Assembly: GCA_905221605.1 (NCBI GenBank)
Contig: CAJNDS010002057.1
Location: 594,513 to 658,512, forward strand
Direction: 5' to 3'
Length of the DNA: 64,000 nt
Origin: Symbiodinium natans
Taxonomy: Eukaryota > Sar > Dinophyceae > Suessiales > Symbiodiniaceae
The position numbers were made by a program, and so were the translations under genes. Shown in pieces: positions 1-10,904 of the stretch (its first letter is position 1; each line of letters opens with the position of its first letter). The notes under the pieces are model-generated. The model was not told where the DNA came from. It was given only the letters and a program-made list of their open reading frames with translations, and made no database searches.

Positions 1-92
1 CCTAAACCCTAAACCCTAAACCCTAAACCCTAAACCCTAAACCCTAAACCCTAAACCCTAAACCCTAAACCCTAGCCCTAAACCCTAAACCC
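1..92. repeat. CCCTAAA telomere-type array at window start
   Basis: About a dozen CCCTAAA units with one CCCTAGC variant. The C-rich strand reads 5' to 3' from the first base, which is the orientation of a left chromosome end. More than 20 comparable arrays lie inside the window, so this may equally be an interstitial block at a contig edge. Confidence 0.9.
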
Positions 93-114
93 TAAAACGC
101 TTTGAATAGAGGAA

Positions 115-204
115 GCCTTGGTGGCCGCCACCAGAGCCCTGGCCCTCCTCCGGGAGCACGGCCTTCAAACCCGCCGGGAGGCTTGGGAGGCTGGCCCCGG
201 GGGA
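115..204 (+). CDS. exon-like island, family unknown
   Basis: GC-rich island between a CCCTAAA array on the left and TTTAGGG repeats on the right. One frame is open and reads ALVAATRALALLREHGLQT, then RREAWEAGPG, with helical, protein-like composition. Family is not recognised and splice borders cannot be fixed. Chance openness is possible at this length. Confidence 0.22.
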
Positions 205-205
205 G

Positions 206-600
206 GTTTAGGGTTTCGGGTTTAGGGTTTAGGGTTTAGGCGTTAGGGTTTAGGGTTTAGGGTTTAGGGTTCAACCCCAAACCCTGAACCCTAAACCGCC
301 GGGAACGGTCTTGGTTCAGGGTTGTTTTCTGGGTGTTGTTTTTGGGGTGGGGGAGTTCAGGGGGTTTATGTACATAGGGGTTAAGTTAGGGTTTGGGATT
401 TAGGATTTAGGGTTTGGGAGTTTCGGGTTTAGGACTCAGGTGTTACGGGAGCTTTGTGTGCAGGCTTTGTTGGGACCTTCCCAGTTCGGCTGGACGTTGA
501 GGGCATGAAATGCTTGCAACCCTAAACCCTAAACCCTAAACCCTAAACCCTAAACCCTAAACCCTAAACCCTAAACCCTAAACCCTAAACCCTAAACCCC
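206..600. repeat. telomere-repeat stretch
   Basis: TTTAGGG units at 206-270, degenerate G-rich sequence to 515, then ten CCCTAAA units at 519-598. The two arrays face each other and could pair as a hairpin. No gene is seen. Confidence 0.8.
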
Positions 601-602
601 CG

Positions 603-686
603 GCTGCGCAGGCAGAGGGCCTGCCAGCACATGCGGAGCTCACCGAAGCAGCGCTTCACTTCGCCAGGAGCCCCAGAGTTGGGTAG
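603..686 (+). CDS. exon-like island, family unknown
   Basis: Island bounded by CCCTAAA on the left and TTTAGGG on the right. The open frame reads AAQAEGLPAHAELTEAALHF and then ARSPRVG before a TAG. The composition is coding-like, but no family is recognised and the length is short. Confidence 0.22.
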   Translation, partial: AAQAEGLPAHAELTEAALHFARSPRVG

Positions 687-689
687 AAA

Positions 690-1740
690 TCCTGAAGCCC
701 TAAGGGTTCAGGGTTCAGGGTTCAGGGTTTAGGGTTTAGGGTTTAGGGTTTAGGGTTTAGGGTTTGGGGTTGAGGAATCCTTACACTTGAAAACTCAAAG
801 CCCTACAGCCCTAAACCCGAAACCCTAAATCCCTACACTTTAAATCCCCCAAAACCCTAAGCCCGGGCTTCTCTGTGGCTATCGGATGTTTTAGGGGGCA
901 TCCAAGAGAAGCAGAGGGGATTTTTTTCGCCTGGTTTTTAGCATCTCAGGTCCATGTGGTTTTAGGGTTTAGGGTTTAGGGTTTAGGTTCTCCACGAGCC
1001 TGGGCGGACGTTAGGAACCTTTGGCTTTCTCTCAGCATCTTCCGCACCTTAGGGTTTAGGGTTTAGGGTTTAGGGTTTAGGGTTTAGGGTTTAGGGTTTA
1101 GGGTTTAGGGTTTAGGGTTTAGGGTTTAGGGTTTAGGGGCACATTGTTTAACTACTTGGTCTGGCTTCGTCCTTGAAGCTGAGTGAATGCTGTAGTTCTG
1201 CGTGTTCTCTGAAACAAGTCTCGTTGAAACTGAGTGCTCAAACCCCTAGACCCCCAACTGGCACAGCCTAATCACAATCCCATGGACCCCCTTTTAAACC
1301 CTAAGCCCCAAAGCCCAAACCCTAAACCCCAAACCCTATAAATCCCAATCCCATGGATCCGCAAGCCGTGCCCAAAGCCCAAAGCCTGCAAAGTCGAAGG
1401 GCCCTGACCGGCAAGTCTAGATCCTACAAGTTATTATCTAGTAAAGTAAACTCCAGAAAGTTGGAACATCGTTATCCTAATACCCTTAACTAGGGTTCAG
1501 GGTTTAAGTTTACAGTTTAGGATTTTGGGTTGCGTTTGGGGTTTAGGGTTCCCTAAACTTTTAAACCCTACACCCTATCCCCCCCCCCACCCTAAATCCT
1601 AAACCCCCCTAAACCCTAAACCCTAACTAAACCCCAAACTTCGCTCAGGGTTTCGGTTCCTAGGCTGCGTCACGGGTGGAGCTTCAGTTGCTGCGGGCCG
1701 AGGCGCGGGTGTGTCATCCATCATGTAGCCTTCTCCCCAG
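690..1740. repeat. degenerate telomere-repeat stretch
   Basis: TTTAGGG blocks at about 709-765, 960-985 and 1050-1136 (a dozen clean units). The rest is CCCTAAA-like degenerate sequence and unassigned DNA. I see no supported gene. A GC-rich piece near 1670-1720 is open in one frame but too short to call. Confidence 0.6.
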
Positions 1741-1745
1741 AACAT

Positions 1746-1846
1746 GGGGTTTACGACAATATGGGACCCCTATGATAGCCCGGCAATAGTAGGATTCCCT
1801 TATCATGAGGACCCCCCCCTAAGGTACCCCTAATTTCGGAACCCCC
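1746..1846. mobile_element. short inverted-repeat element, family B
   Basis: Left end GGGGTTTACGACAATATGGG and right end CCCTAATTTCGGAACCCC are approximate inverted repeats. The element is about 100 bp and AT-richer inside. Related copies lie near 3.2, 15.2, 30.6, 49.9, 55.1 and 60.2 kb. No coding capacity: MITE-like, probably an introner. Confidence 0.6.
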
Positions 1847-1849
1847 TCA

Positions 1850-3176
1850 GTATAGGATAGAGTAGGCATACAACGCAACTCAAGGTGTGATCCTTCTCCC
1901 ACCCTCATTGGCTGGGCTTGGTTTCCTCAAGGGCGTTGGAGTTTTTACAAAAGATGTCCCTACCACGACGTGGCAACCATGCAAGGGTATCCCACTTAAG
2001 CACTACTTGCGCAAGCACCCAGAGTACGCTTTGCATCTCATGTTGCCCTGTTTCAAAAGATTATGGGCAGGGCATGGCAGCCCCAAGGCCCAAGAATCAA
2101 CCTCAAGCTCCAAGCGCCCCTAAACACCGAATTTCAGTTCGGTCCCTATAGAGCCCTGAAAATGCTAAAAGTGCAGAATAACGCATCACATGGGGCAAGA
2201 AGCCCAGGGCCAAGAATTCCTCGGACCCTGAATGGAACCGGCCAAGGGGCTTGGGGCTTCAGGTTTTCGGGCTTCAGGGTTCCAACTTTTGGGCCTCAAA
2301 CTCTGGGCTTTTTTGGGCGCGGTCCCTAAACCCCAAGCCCTAACCCCCCTAACCATAAACCCTAACCCCCTAACCCTAAAAACTAACCCCCTAACCCCCC
2401 CTGGTTGAAGCTTCTGGCGACCTCGGAGGACCATGGTGGTTCCGGCGTCGCCTTTTCTGGAGCGGGCCAAGGCACGGGATGAAATATGTCATTAGGGTTT
2501 AGGGTTTAGGGTTTAGGGTTTGGGGTTTGGGGTTTGGGGTTTAGGGTTTAGGGAACATGCGTAGTTCTCTGGGTAAGGTTCCCTTTTGATGTTCCTATAG
2601 TGAATGGCACCTTAGAAAAAGTATTTCCCCAAAAGGGACTCTGATTTAACACGAGCCTCGACAAAGATTCATCCTGATCCCAACTGCAGGTTTCTGGGCT
2701 CAGGCTTCGGAGGGTTTAGGGTCTAGGGTTTGGGTTTAGGGTTTAGGGGTTTTAGTTCTTGGAGTTTTGGGCCTAGGGCTTAGGGTGACGAATGTGTTCA
2801 ATTGGGTTCCATCATCTTCGGGGGTTCCTAGCACTTGGGTTTTCAGTGCGGGGAGGTGCCCTTACGTAATCTTTCTGTTTCGGACGGGTTTAAGGCTTTG
2901 GGGGGTTACTCCTTTGTCTTTTAAACTGCCCTTGAGGACATCAGCTTAGATGCCTGAAAGCACCAAGTTCACCCTACAGCGCTTTCATCACTTCGCAACA
3001 TCCTTACCTATGGCTTGCACTTGTAGTTGCGAGGTGTGCAATAGCGAGCTAGAGAAAGGAAGTGATTTGAGCAACCGGCGGCATGTTAGCATGAACAACC
3101 GGAAAGCTGTGCATCTATGCGCTCCCGCACGCACTTACCCATGCACGCACGAGGCCCCTAGATAGTACGAGAGCAC
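1850..3176. other. unassigned, partly telomere-like stretch
   Basis: Contains degenerate CCCTAAA/CCCCTAA sequence at 2325-2400 and TTTAGGG units at 2494-2555. Several short frames are open (for example 2950-3165), but I cannot tie any to a protein family. Confidence 0.4.
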
Positions 3177-3178
3177 GT

Positions 3179-3285
3179 ATTTACGATATCAGGGGTATAT
3201 ACCTTTTTGGGGTCCTTATTATAAGCAGAAGGGGATCCTAGCATTATGGGGTCTTCTATATGAGGGTCCCCTATTTTCGTAAACC
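3179..3285. mobile_element. short inverted-repeat element, family B
   Basis: The left end has TTACGATATCAGGGG and the right end is GGGTCCCCTATTTTCGTAAA. The core GGTCCTTATTATAAGC is shared with the copy at 55.1 kb. Length about 107 bp. Confidence 0.6.
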
Positions 3286-5085
3286 ACACACAAGGCCAGG
3301 CATGCTAGAGTAGACGCAAACAAGACTTCGAAACAGCATTCCCCGCACGTCATGCCCCTATAACCCAAACGTCCCTCAACCAAAAAACACTAAGATCACA
3401 AACCCTAAACCCGAAAACCCTAAAGCCCTAAACCCTAGAAACCTAACCCGGATCCGGGATCTGAAGCCGAAGCCGAAACCAAAATGGGCTTAAATCGTGT
3501 CCCTTGATGGATTACGTTTCATGCTTTCCGAAAATTGAGACGAAGCCCTGAGGTCTGCTGCAGGGACGAAGAACAGCAAACCAAACTGATATACAAAAAG
3601 AAAAACTAACACTGGGTACAGGGCATGATGCTTTAAGGTTTGTGGCAAAGAGACACATGACAGGAGTCTATTGCGTGTGCTTGTAGTTGAAAGAGCTGAA
3701 TGAGCAACATGGTTTTTTAATACTTGACTGTCCATTATCAGGGCAATGCCATCATGCTTATTATCTTTGGTTGGAAGACTCCCAATTATCGCCGATTCTC
3801 GCCAAAGCATAAGTTGGCTAAGTTAGCCTAAGTGCCGTACACATCTGGGGGGTCAAGTATACGACCTAAACTCTTGAAGCTACCGTTCAAATCAAAAAGG
3901 AAAATTCAACAGTTTCAGTCAACCTATCGATATCTCTTGCTTGAGGCCGTGACTTTCTTTCAGAACCTAGAAAACCTATCAAAAGTCGAGTAAGAAATAT
4001 TCAAGGGGTAGTGTATTAACTCGAATGTCCCCAATATGGGTCCTGTTTAGTCCTGTTTAGGGCACTTGCAAGATTGCTTTATACCTACGCAGTTTCCCGA
4101 TCCTCCAAGTAAATGCTGTTTGGAGCTTCCGGAGCCGAACCCTAACCCCACCCCGAACCCCAAAAAACCCTAAACCCTAAACCCCCAAACCCTAAACCTT
4201 AAACCCTAAACGGCCTTGGAAACTGGAGCAGGCGTGCACGCTCCCGACGCTGGCCGGCTCGGCGATTAGTGGGGTGGGCCCCTATTCGCTGTCAACTCTG
4301 CGCGCACTCAGAGATTTAGGGGGTTAGGGTTTAGGGTTTAGGTTTTTAGGGTTTAGGGTTTAGGGGTCGACGCGGGTTCCGGGGCACAGGTTGAGGTTGA
4401 GGCTTAGGGCTTAGGGCTACATTCGGGATGAAAGTCTGGAAAAAAGGTTTAGTTTTTTGGTTGTTGGGAGGAATCCAAGGCAGTTAGTGGTTTCAAGAGC
4501 TTCGCATTTTCCCTTGGTTAGGGTGCAGGGTTTCTTATTCTTCCTTACTGCGTTGCGATTGTCCTCTTTCAGCAAATCTTCGCATGGGTTCAAAAGTTAA
4601 GGGACCTCGTAAGGACCCTCAACCGTAAAAACCCTCAAGCCCTAAGACCAAGCACACCCCCCCCCCACCCCCCCATCGCTTCGGCAACTGCTGTTCCAAC
4701 CCCAAGAATGACGTGCACAAAAAAACTAAAACCTACTTTAAAAACGTTAAACCTTAATGTTAGGGTTTGGGGTTTGGGGTTAGGGGTTTAGGCCCCCCCC
4801 CCCCCCCCCCCCCGCCCCCTTTCACACGGCACCCCCCCCCCCCCCCCCCCATAAAACCCCTCAGTACAACAGTGGCTGGCTACGCCTTTCGGGTAGTAGC
4901 CATCTCTTGATCTGGCCTTAGCCGTTGGATTTTCAAGAACCCTTGCATACCCCGCATACTTCAGACCCGTTAACACGGTGAGGGACCATATAAAGGAACT
5001 CCCAAACCCTAAGCCCCAAACCCTAAACCCTAAACCCTAAAACCCTAAAACCCTAAACCCTAAACCTAAAACCCTACCGCGTAAC
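3286..5085. other. repeat-rich stretch with poly-C tracts
   Basis: Telomere-like sequence at 3395-3440, 4140-4212, 4320-4370 and 4985-5075. Two long C runs occur at about 4793-4813 and 4833-4850. An island at 4214-4280 is open in one frame but too short to assign. No gene is supported. Confidence 0.5.
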
Positions 5086-5106
5086 TTCCCTTTCGCAACG
5101 CCGCAG

Positions 5107-5187
5107 GCAAGCTGCCCGACCTGATTCGGAGGAGGCGGGTTCGACTCTTTGGTCCAGATTCAGCAGGCCTCGAAGACTCCAATGGGT
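5107..5187 (+). CDS. exon-like island, family unknown
   Basis: A possible acceptor (GCCGCAG) precedes an open frame reading KLPDLIRRRRVRLFGPDSAG and then LEDSNG, followed directly by TTTAGGG units. CCCTAAA units lie on the left. A similar small island lies at 5718-5790. Family unknown. Confidence 0.25.
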
Positions 5188-5189
5188 TT

Positions 5190-6560
5190 AGGGTTAGGGT
5201 TTAGGGTTTAGGGTTTAGGTTTTTTAGGGGTTTAGGGTATAGGGTTTGGGTTTGAGTTAGCGTTGAGTTTGGGGTTTGGGGTTTTTGATGCAGGTTAAAG
5301 CTACGGCGTGGTCACAGGGTTTGGGGATTTATAGGCGGGAGGACTGCAATGTGGGTAGTTCTCAAAAACCCATCATTGATCTCACACACTCCTGCTCCAA
5401 GCCGGAATCCTTGGAATTACCCCTAAAGCTGTTCAGCCCGAGCTGACGATCGTCTTGGGATAAAAGGCTAGGGCCCGGAACCTTACAGTATACAGTATTC
5501 CAAGCCCTATAATTCTACACCAAACCTAGCCTAAACCCTACTCTCTACACGCCCCTACAAACCGACAAACCCTCCAAATCCTACAAATCCTACAAACAAC
5601 CCTAAACCCCAAATGCTAACCCTAAACCCTAAAACCCTAAACCGAAAACCCTAAACCCTAAACCGAAACCCTAACCTAAACCCTGTAAAACCCTAAAACC
5701 CTAAAACCTAACCCTCGACGCAGGAGCCGCTTCTGCGTCCCTGGCTGGGCGCCTCCCTGTCAGAGCTTGGGCTTGGAGCGCCTACGGTTTTGGGTTTAGG
5801 GTTAGGGCTAGGGTTTAGGTTTAGGGTTTAGGGTTTAGGGTTTGGGTTTAGGGTGTAGGGTGTTAGGGTTTTAGGTGTTTTAGGGGTTTAGGGTTTAGGG
5901 CTTCGAGGCTCCTGGAGCGGTTGCTTCCGTGGAGGGGCTTTTGTTACTTAATATCGTATGTAATAGTATTCATATATAGTAGATTATAGTATAATATAAT
6001 GGTAATGCCAATATAAGAATTATAGAGTAGAATATAATCATAGAAAGAAGATAGAATATGATATTATATGATAGAAGGGGATATATAACATCTGCATAGA
6101 TCTTTGCGGCTTTGAATGGTTGTGCTTGCATGTTTCTTGCGGAGTTGAGTTTGGGCTCTCTGGATTGGTGAGGGGGTTTGGGTTTAGGGTTTTGGTTTTT
6201 TTGGTTTTGGGTTTAGGGTTTAGGGTTTAGGTGGAGGAGGTCAGGAAGGGTGAATGAGCTTGAAGTCTTGTCCGACTTGTGTGGCCTACGGCTCTAGAGG
6301 AGGGTTAGAATCGTTTCTAGGAACACAGTGGGCCCCGACTCCTTGATTAAAGGGGCGATTCCTTATAGACCCCCAAGCCCCAAACCCGAAACCCTAAATG
6401 CCCCTTTAAGCAAAAAAGTGTTCACTGTCTTCCGAGGCTTAAGGTACGCTATATAGTCCCTTAAAAGGGTAATAATAGGGGGATCATAGGGTACCTCATT
6501 CCCTCATTCCCTACCAGCCAACAGGAAGTAGGTTGGTTTGGACTCGGACTTGGTTTAGCC
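5190..6560. other. telomere-like blocks and AT-rich tract
   Basis: TTTAGGG-type blocks at 5190-5290, 5790-5905 and 6180-6230, CCCTAAA-type at 5600-5715. 5945-6090 is an unusual AT-rich tract of TATA/ATAGA motifs. No gene is seen. Confidence 0.5.
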
Positions 6561-6572
6561 TTCTCTGCATAT

Positions 6573-6830
6573 TTGCACGCAGCCCATCCTGGGGCCAGCC
6601 GCTTGCTTAGAGCTTTTGAGAGAGCTATCTTGAAGAGAGCAGCTGGTGTCCACGGGCAAAACAGGAAGAGGATTGGTTTCCTCGAAGTGCAGCAGTGGCT
6701 CTTCGCAGTCTCGCCGGCTGTTCTTGCAGGGGAATGGCGACAGCACCGTGTGTTCCGCGAAGGCTCGTGCTTCAACTGCACTTGGTGCTTGCGACCCCAA
6801 AACGCACAGGTTTACCCTAAACCTAACCCT
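6573..6830 (+). CDS. exon-like open frame, family unknown
   Basis: An open frame about 85 codons long runs from GC-rich DNA into CCCTAAA repeats. The part GFLEVQQWLFAVSPAVLAGE followed by WRQHRVFREGSCFNCTWCLR looks like folded protein with a Cys-x2-Cys pair. No family is recognised. The opposite strand is also open over part of it. Confidence 0.35.
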
Positions 6831-8243
6831 AAACCCCAAAACTAAACCCAAACCCTAACCCTAAACCCTAAACCCTACACCCACACCCTACACCCTACAC
6901 CTACCCCTACACCCTACACCCTACCCCTACACCCCTACACCCAGACACCCTACCCCTACAACCCTACCCCTAAGACCCAAGCCAGGTTTTCCAGTTACCG
7001 ACCTTGGTGCTTGAAGCGTGAGAGCCCTAGCGCCTTTTCGGGTTTAGGGTTTAGGGTCCGAAACCCTGAGCTATTTACCGATGATAGGCCAAAACTCAAC
7101 CCTAACCCTAACCAGGGTTGGCGATCAGGCCTTTACAATCCCCATTTTAAGGGTTACAGGGTTGAAGCATCTTTAAGGGGTTATGGGGCTTAGTTTTTTT
7201 AAAGGGTTCTGGGGTTTGAATAGCCCATCCTGGGGCCCTCGAAAGTTTGAGATTCACTGACAACACGCGGTCGGCCCGTACATGCAGCCGACCTTGCGGC
7301 CACAGAGTCCTGTCGGCAGGCGCCATAGGCTTTATCCAAGGATGTGCCCTCAAACCTCAACCCTAAACCCAAAAACCCTAAAACCGCCCAGCCTTGCACA
7401 GAACCCTACTTATAGCGCCTCCTCGGGCGTGGAGGTTTTCCGAAACGGGGGGCCCTACTAAGCAAACCTTAAACGCCTATACCCCTAAACCCTAACACCC
7501 CAAACCTGACCAAACCCAACCCCTAACTGAACAGAAACCCCTGAACCCTTAAAACTCTAATAATTCAACCCTAAAACCCTGCAACCTGTCACCCGCAACC
7601 CTACACCCTACAACCCCTAACCCCTTAAACCTTAAACTCTAAACCTTTAAAGCTTGACCGGGTTAAACCCCTTAGACCCCTTAAACCGTTGAACCCCTTA
7701 AATCCCTTGAACCTTAAAACCCTTAACCCTTAAATAAATTAAACCCTTGAAGCCCCGAAACCCCCAAGCCTTGAAAACCCTTAAACCCCTAAACCCCCTA
7801 ACGCCCTGAATCCCTGAAACCTTAAACCCTTGAATTCCTAGACATTGACCTTAAAACTTTAAAAACCCTAAACCCTAAACCCTAAACCTAAACCCTAAAC
7901 CCTAACACCCCAACCCTAAACCCTAAACCCTAAACCCCCTGCAAACCTACGTGGCAGGAGGCAGCTGGGTTCAAGCTCGATTACATTGCTTTGGGTTCTG
8001 AGAGCTTAGGGCTTAGGGCTTAGGGCATAGGGGCTTAGGGCTTCGGGTTTAGGGTTTTAGGGTTTAGGGCTGGGTTATTTAAGGTGGTTCAGTGTTTAGG
8101 GAAACTTATGGGCTAGGTACGGCTGGGCAACACTAAATACATAACCCCAAAAATGCAAGAGACGCCAGAATGGATAATGCCCTAACTCACCCTATATAGC
8201 CCCTGACTTACCCTTCAACCCTCAAAAACCGTTTATGACCGTT

Positions 8244-8274
<31 letters not shown>

Positions 8275-8310
8275 CCTCAACTAAACCCAAATCAATTACC
8301 TGTAATTCGA
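6831..8310. repeat. degenerate telomere-like stretch
   Basis: 6866-6965 is a (CCCTACA/CCCTACCCCT) tandem variant. 7480-7940 is a long run of CCCTTAAA, CCTTGAA and CCCTAAA variants. 8245-8262 is a poly-C run followed by A-rich sequence. A GC-rich island at 7255-7345 may be an exon fragment but is too short to call. Confidence 0.6.
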
Positions 8311-8460
8311 CAACCGCAACATTCAGAAGGGTCTTCTACCCCTGGCCACCCGATTCGGGCGTTGGCCTCGTCGGCGGCTGCTACAGCCTGAGCAAGCAGG
8401 AAGACATGTCGTCTCTGAAGCTGGCAGACACGAGGAGGGGGATGAACGTGACCCCAAATC
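8311..8460 (+). CDS. exon-like island, family unknown
   Basis: Open frame reading FRRVFYPWPPDSGVGLVGGC, then YSLSKQEDMSSLKLADTRRG, before CCCTAAA repeats. Good protein-like composition, no family recognised. Confidence 0.3.
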
Positions 8461-8589
8461 CAAAAACCCTAACCCTAAAACCCTAACCCTAAACCCTAAC
8501 CCTAAAAAAGATTGCTGGAGTTTCTGGCGTGGCACCCTGGCGGGCTCTCCTCTTTCAGTCTGCTCCTTGCCCAATGCGCACTATTGACA

Positions 8590-9540
8590 AGCAGGGACTG
8601 CCTTTAGTGTGTGGTGTGTGTGGGGGTTTATTGATGTTTAAGACAATTTAGGCCAACTTTGGGTTACCTACCAGTTACTGGGTTCGTGACGGGTTTAAGA
8701 GAGTGATTGAGTTTAGAGTTTTGTGTTTAGGGTTGCTCCCTAAGCTCTAACCCTAAACCCGTTCCTTTTTCTTTGCAGGGCGAGGTTCGCAAAGAACCTC
8801 TTCTCAAGGGAGCCCTCTTTAAGCAACAGCACGGTACCCTGTTCATTCCCAGTTCCTCTGGGAAACCCCCTAAAACTTAAGCCCTCAAAACCCCTACGCA
8901 TGAACCCTACAAGCCTATAAAACCCTGCAAAAACTGTATACCCTACAAAACCCATAAACCCACAAACACTTTAAACCTATAAACCTTTTATAGCTCCAGA
9001 AAACCAACCCCCCTCCCCCGCACCATTAAAGCCCTAAACAGTGAAAAACCCCTCAACCTCCGCGAGGCCTACAGGAGGAGGCGGCCACCGCCATTTGGTG
9101 AAGGAAGGGTCCTTGCGTCTCGGACGTGAAGCGGGTTGGGGTTTGGGGCACTGGGTTTGATGGTTTTGTAGGGATTGGGGTGTGGGGTGAGGTACTTTTG
9201 GGTGAGAGCCCCTAAACCCTTAACTTAACCCTTAACCCCCCTTAACCCTTAACCCTTAACCCTTAACCCAAACCTTAACCCTTAACCCTTAACCCTTACC
9301 AAACCAAAACCGCAGGGGTTTGGGGGGTGCGGGTTCCCACCTGAGGACATCTGAGGCCTGTCGAAGTTTAGGGATATCGGGGACACGCGGAAACTTTCAG
9401 TGCTTGAGGTATCAAACACCTTGGGGACCAGATAAACCCTAAAATTGGGGTCATACTACTCTAACCCTATGAAGTATCGGGCCCTTAGACAGGGGACCCT
9501 TATATACCCCTTATTGCCCTGCACAAACCAAGGCCCCAAC
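8590..9540. other. unassigned stretch with CCCTTAA array
   Basis: 9210-9300 is a tandem of CCCTTAA units, a variant of the telomere motif. 9419-9450 begins like the family H element (CCTTGGGGACCAGATAAACC), but no matching right end is clear. No gene is seen. Confidence 0.45.
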
Positions 9541-9627
9541 ATATCAGAAAACCTTTCAGCAGAGAGAGAAGTATTGCGTGAAGTGACGCGACGAATCGCG
9601 GCCCACATTCAGCGGATGCACGTTTGA
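9541..9627 (+). CDS. exon-like island, family unknown
   Basis: Open frame ISENLSAEREVLREVTRRIA followed by AHIQRMHV and a TGA. The charged helical composition resembles the end of a protein. No family is recognised. Confidence 0.3.
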   Translation: MSENLSAEREVLREVTRRIAAHIQRMHV

Positions 9628-9763
9628 GTGCCTTTCGGCGTGGTTGCCCACAGCCGGCCTGCCAAAGTGCGTCATGGCGGACGGTGAAACACAACAAATC
9701 GTGGCCGGTTCGCAGAATAATACCGTATTTAGGGTTTAGGTTTAGGGTTTAGGGAAAGGGAGA

Positions 9764-9893
9764 GAGGTGCGCTTCGCAGCCACGGAAGCACGTGGACGCT
9801 CGGGAGGTGGAACGAACGGTGGATTGACCAAGGCCATTGTGAGGAAATCACGGGTGCTTGAGGGCTGTGATTGAGGCGGTCCCGTCAGGGTTT
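9764..9893 (+). CDS. exon-like island, family unknown
   Basis: A TTTAGGG block precedes a frame reading EVRFAATEARGRSGGGTNGG and then LTKAIVRKSRVLEGCD. Family unknown. The minus strand is open here too. Confidence 0.25.
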
Positions 9894-9906
9894 TTAGGTT
9901 TGGCCT

Positions 9907-9926
9907 TTGGGGGGGGGGGGGGGGGG

Positions 9927-9981
<55 letters not shown>

Positions 9982-10020
9982 GGGGCGGGGGGGGGGGCGG
10001 GGGGGGGGGGGGGGGGGGGT
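9907..10020 (+). repeat. ~110-nt nearly pure poly-G tract
   Basis: Almost uninterrupted G with four C and one A interruptions. It would be a strong G-quadruplex former. Glycine-only or proline-only frames across it are artefacts of composition. It may be an extreme degenerate of the G-rich telomere strand. Confidence 0.9.
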
Positions 10021-10099
10021 GGCTTGACGGTTCGCGGGTGCCTCATCCCGTTTTGGCTGTACAAGGCGGAACAAAATCCGCCATCCTGGCCAAGATGAC

Positions 10100-10676
10100 G
10101 AGGATTTAAGGGTTATCGGGTATACAGGGTTTTGTAGGGCTTGTAGGGTTTAGAGGGTTTTACAGGGTTTATGGGTTTTTTTGGGGTTAACCAGGGTTTT
10201 CCGGGTTTACAGCTTTTATAGGGTTTCTAGGGTTTTTCGGGGGGGTTGTTGCTGTGTAATTCGGATACAATCTACAACTCACTACAGTACCCTACTTTTG
10301 ACCGCGGTTATATAACGGCCCAAGAGCCTACACCTGAAGCTTCTAGCACAACAGGGGGATGCTGGCCGTCAAGAGTTCCTATTGTGGCGACTGCTACCGG
10401 CTTACGTTCTCAGACAGCGCCATATTTACACAATAGGGGTATGATCTCGATAGCCTGCTGGGAAAGCTTCTCATGGCTTAACAGGCTCTATCCTGTTTGG
10501 ACCAAGGCTACATAGACCCAACACCCTCACAGACCTAAACATTATGGATAGACATCGCTTGCTATTCTACTCGATATATCTATCTAAGATATATAATACA
10601 TGCAATTGTATACATATAATATATACATGTAATTGTATATGTATGTGTATGATATATAGATATATAGATTTACAGC
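10100..10676. other. unassigned stretch, AT microsatellite
   Basis: 10100-10240 is degenerate GGGTTTA/TAGGGTTT sequence. 10246-10515 is open in one frame but without recognisable features. 10570-10670 is AT-rich (ATATA/TACATGTAA). Confidence 0.45.
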
Positions 10677-10776
10677 GCCAGCCGAGGGCACCTCGTTGGA
10701 TCCCGACTCTATGGCGCTGCGGCTCAGCACGCGGATTGGGCCGTGGACGTCGTGGGCGCCGCCATGAGTTTGGGGG
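10677..10776 (+). CDS. exon-like island, family unknown
   Basis: GC-rich frame reading SASRGHLVGSRLYGAAAQHA and then DWAVDVVGAAMSL, abutting a G-rich tandem repeat on the right. Family unknown, borders unclear. Confidence 0.3.
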
Positions 10777-10900
10777 ACTTCAGGGACTTTAGGGACTTTT
10801 GGGACTTTTTTAGGGAAGTTGGGGACTTTAGGGACTTTGGGGACTTTAGGGGCTTTGGGGGACTTTAGGGGCTTTAGGGACTTTAGGGACTTTAGGGTTC
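10772..10900 (+). repeat. GGGACTTTAGGGACTTT tandem repeat
   Basis: Tandem array built on GGGACTTT(A) units, a diverged relative of TTTAGGG with an inserted AC. Locally homogeneous, so it was amplified in place. Confidence 0.8.
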
Positions 10901-10904
10901 GGAC

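Noticed and set aside
10040-10070. Possible dinoflagellate spliced-leader relic (CCCGTTTTGGCTGTACAAG)
   Set aside because: Shares only part of the leader core (TTTTGGCT) and is not followed by CAAG at the right place. Probably chance.
9742-10109. Proline-only and glycine-only open frames
   Set aside because: Translation of the poly-G/poly-C tract.
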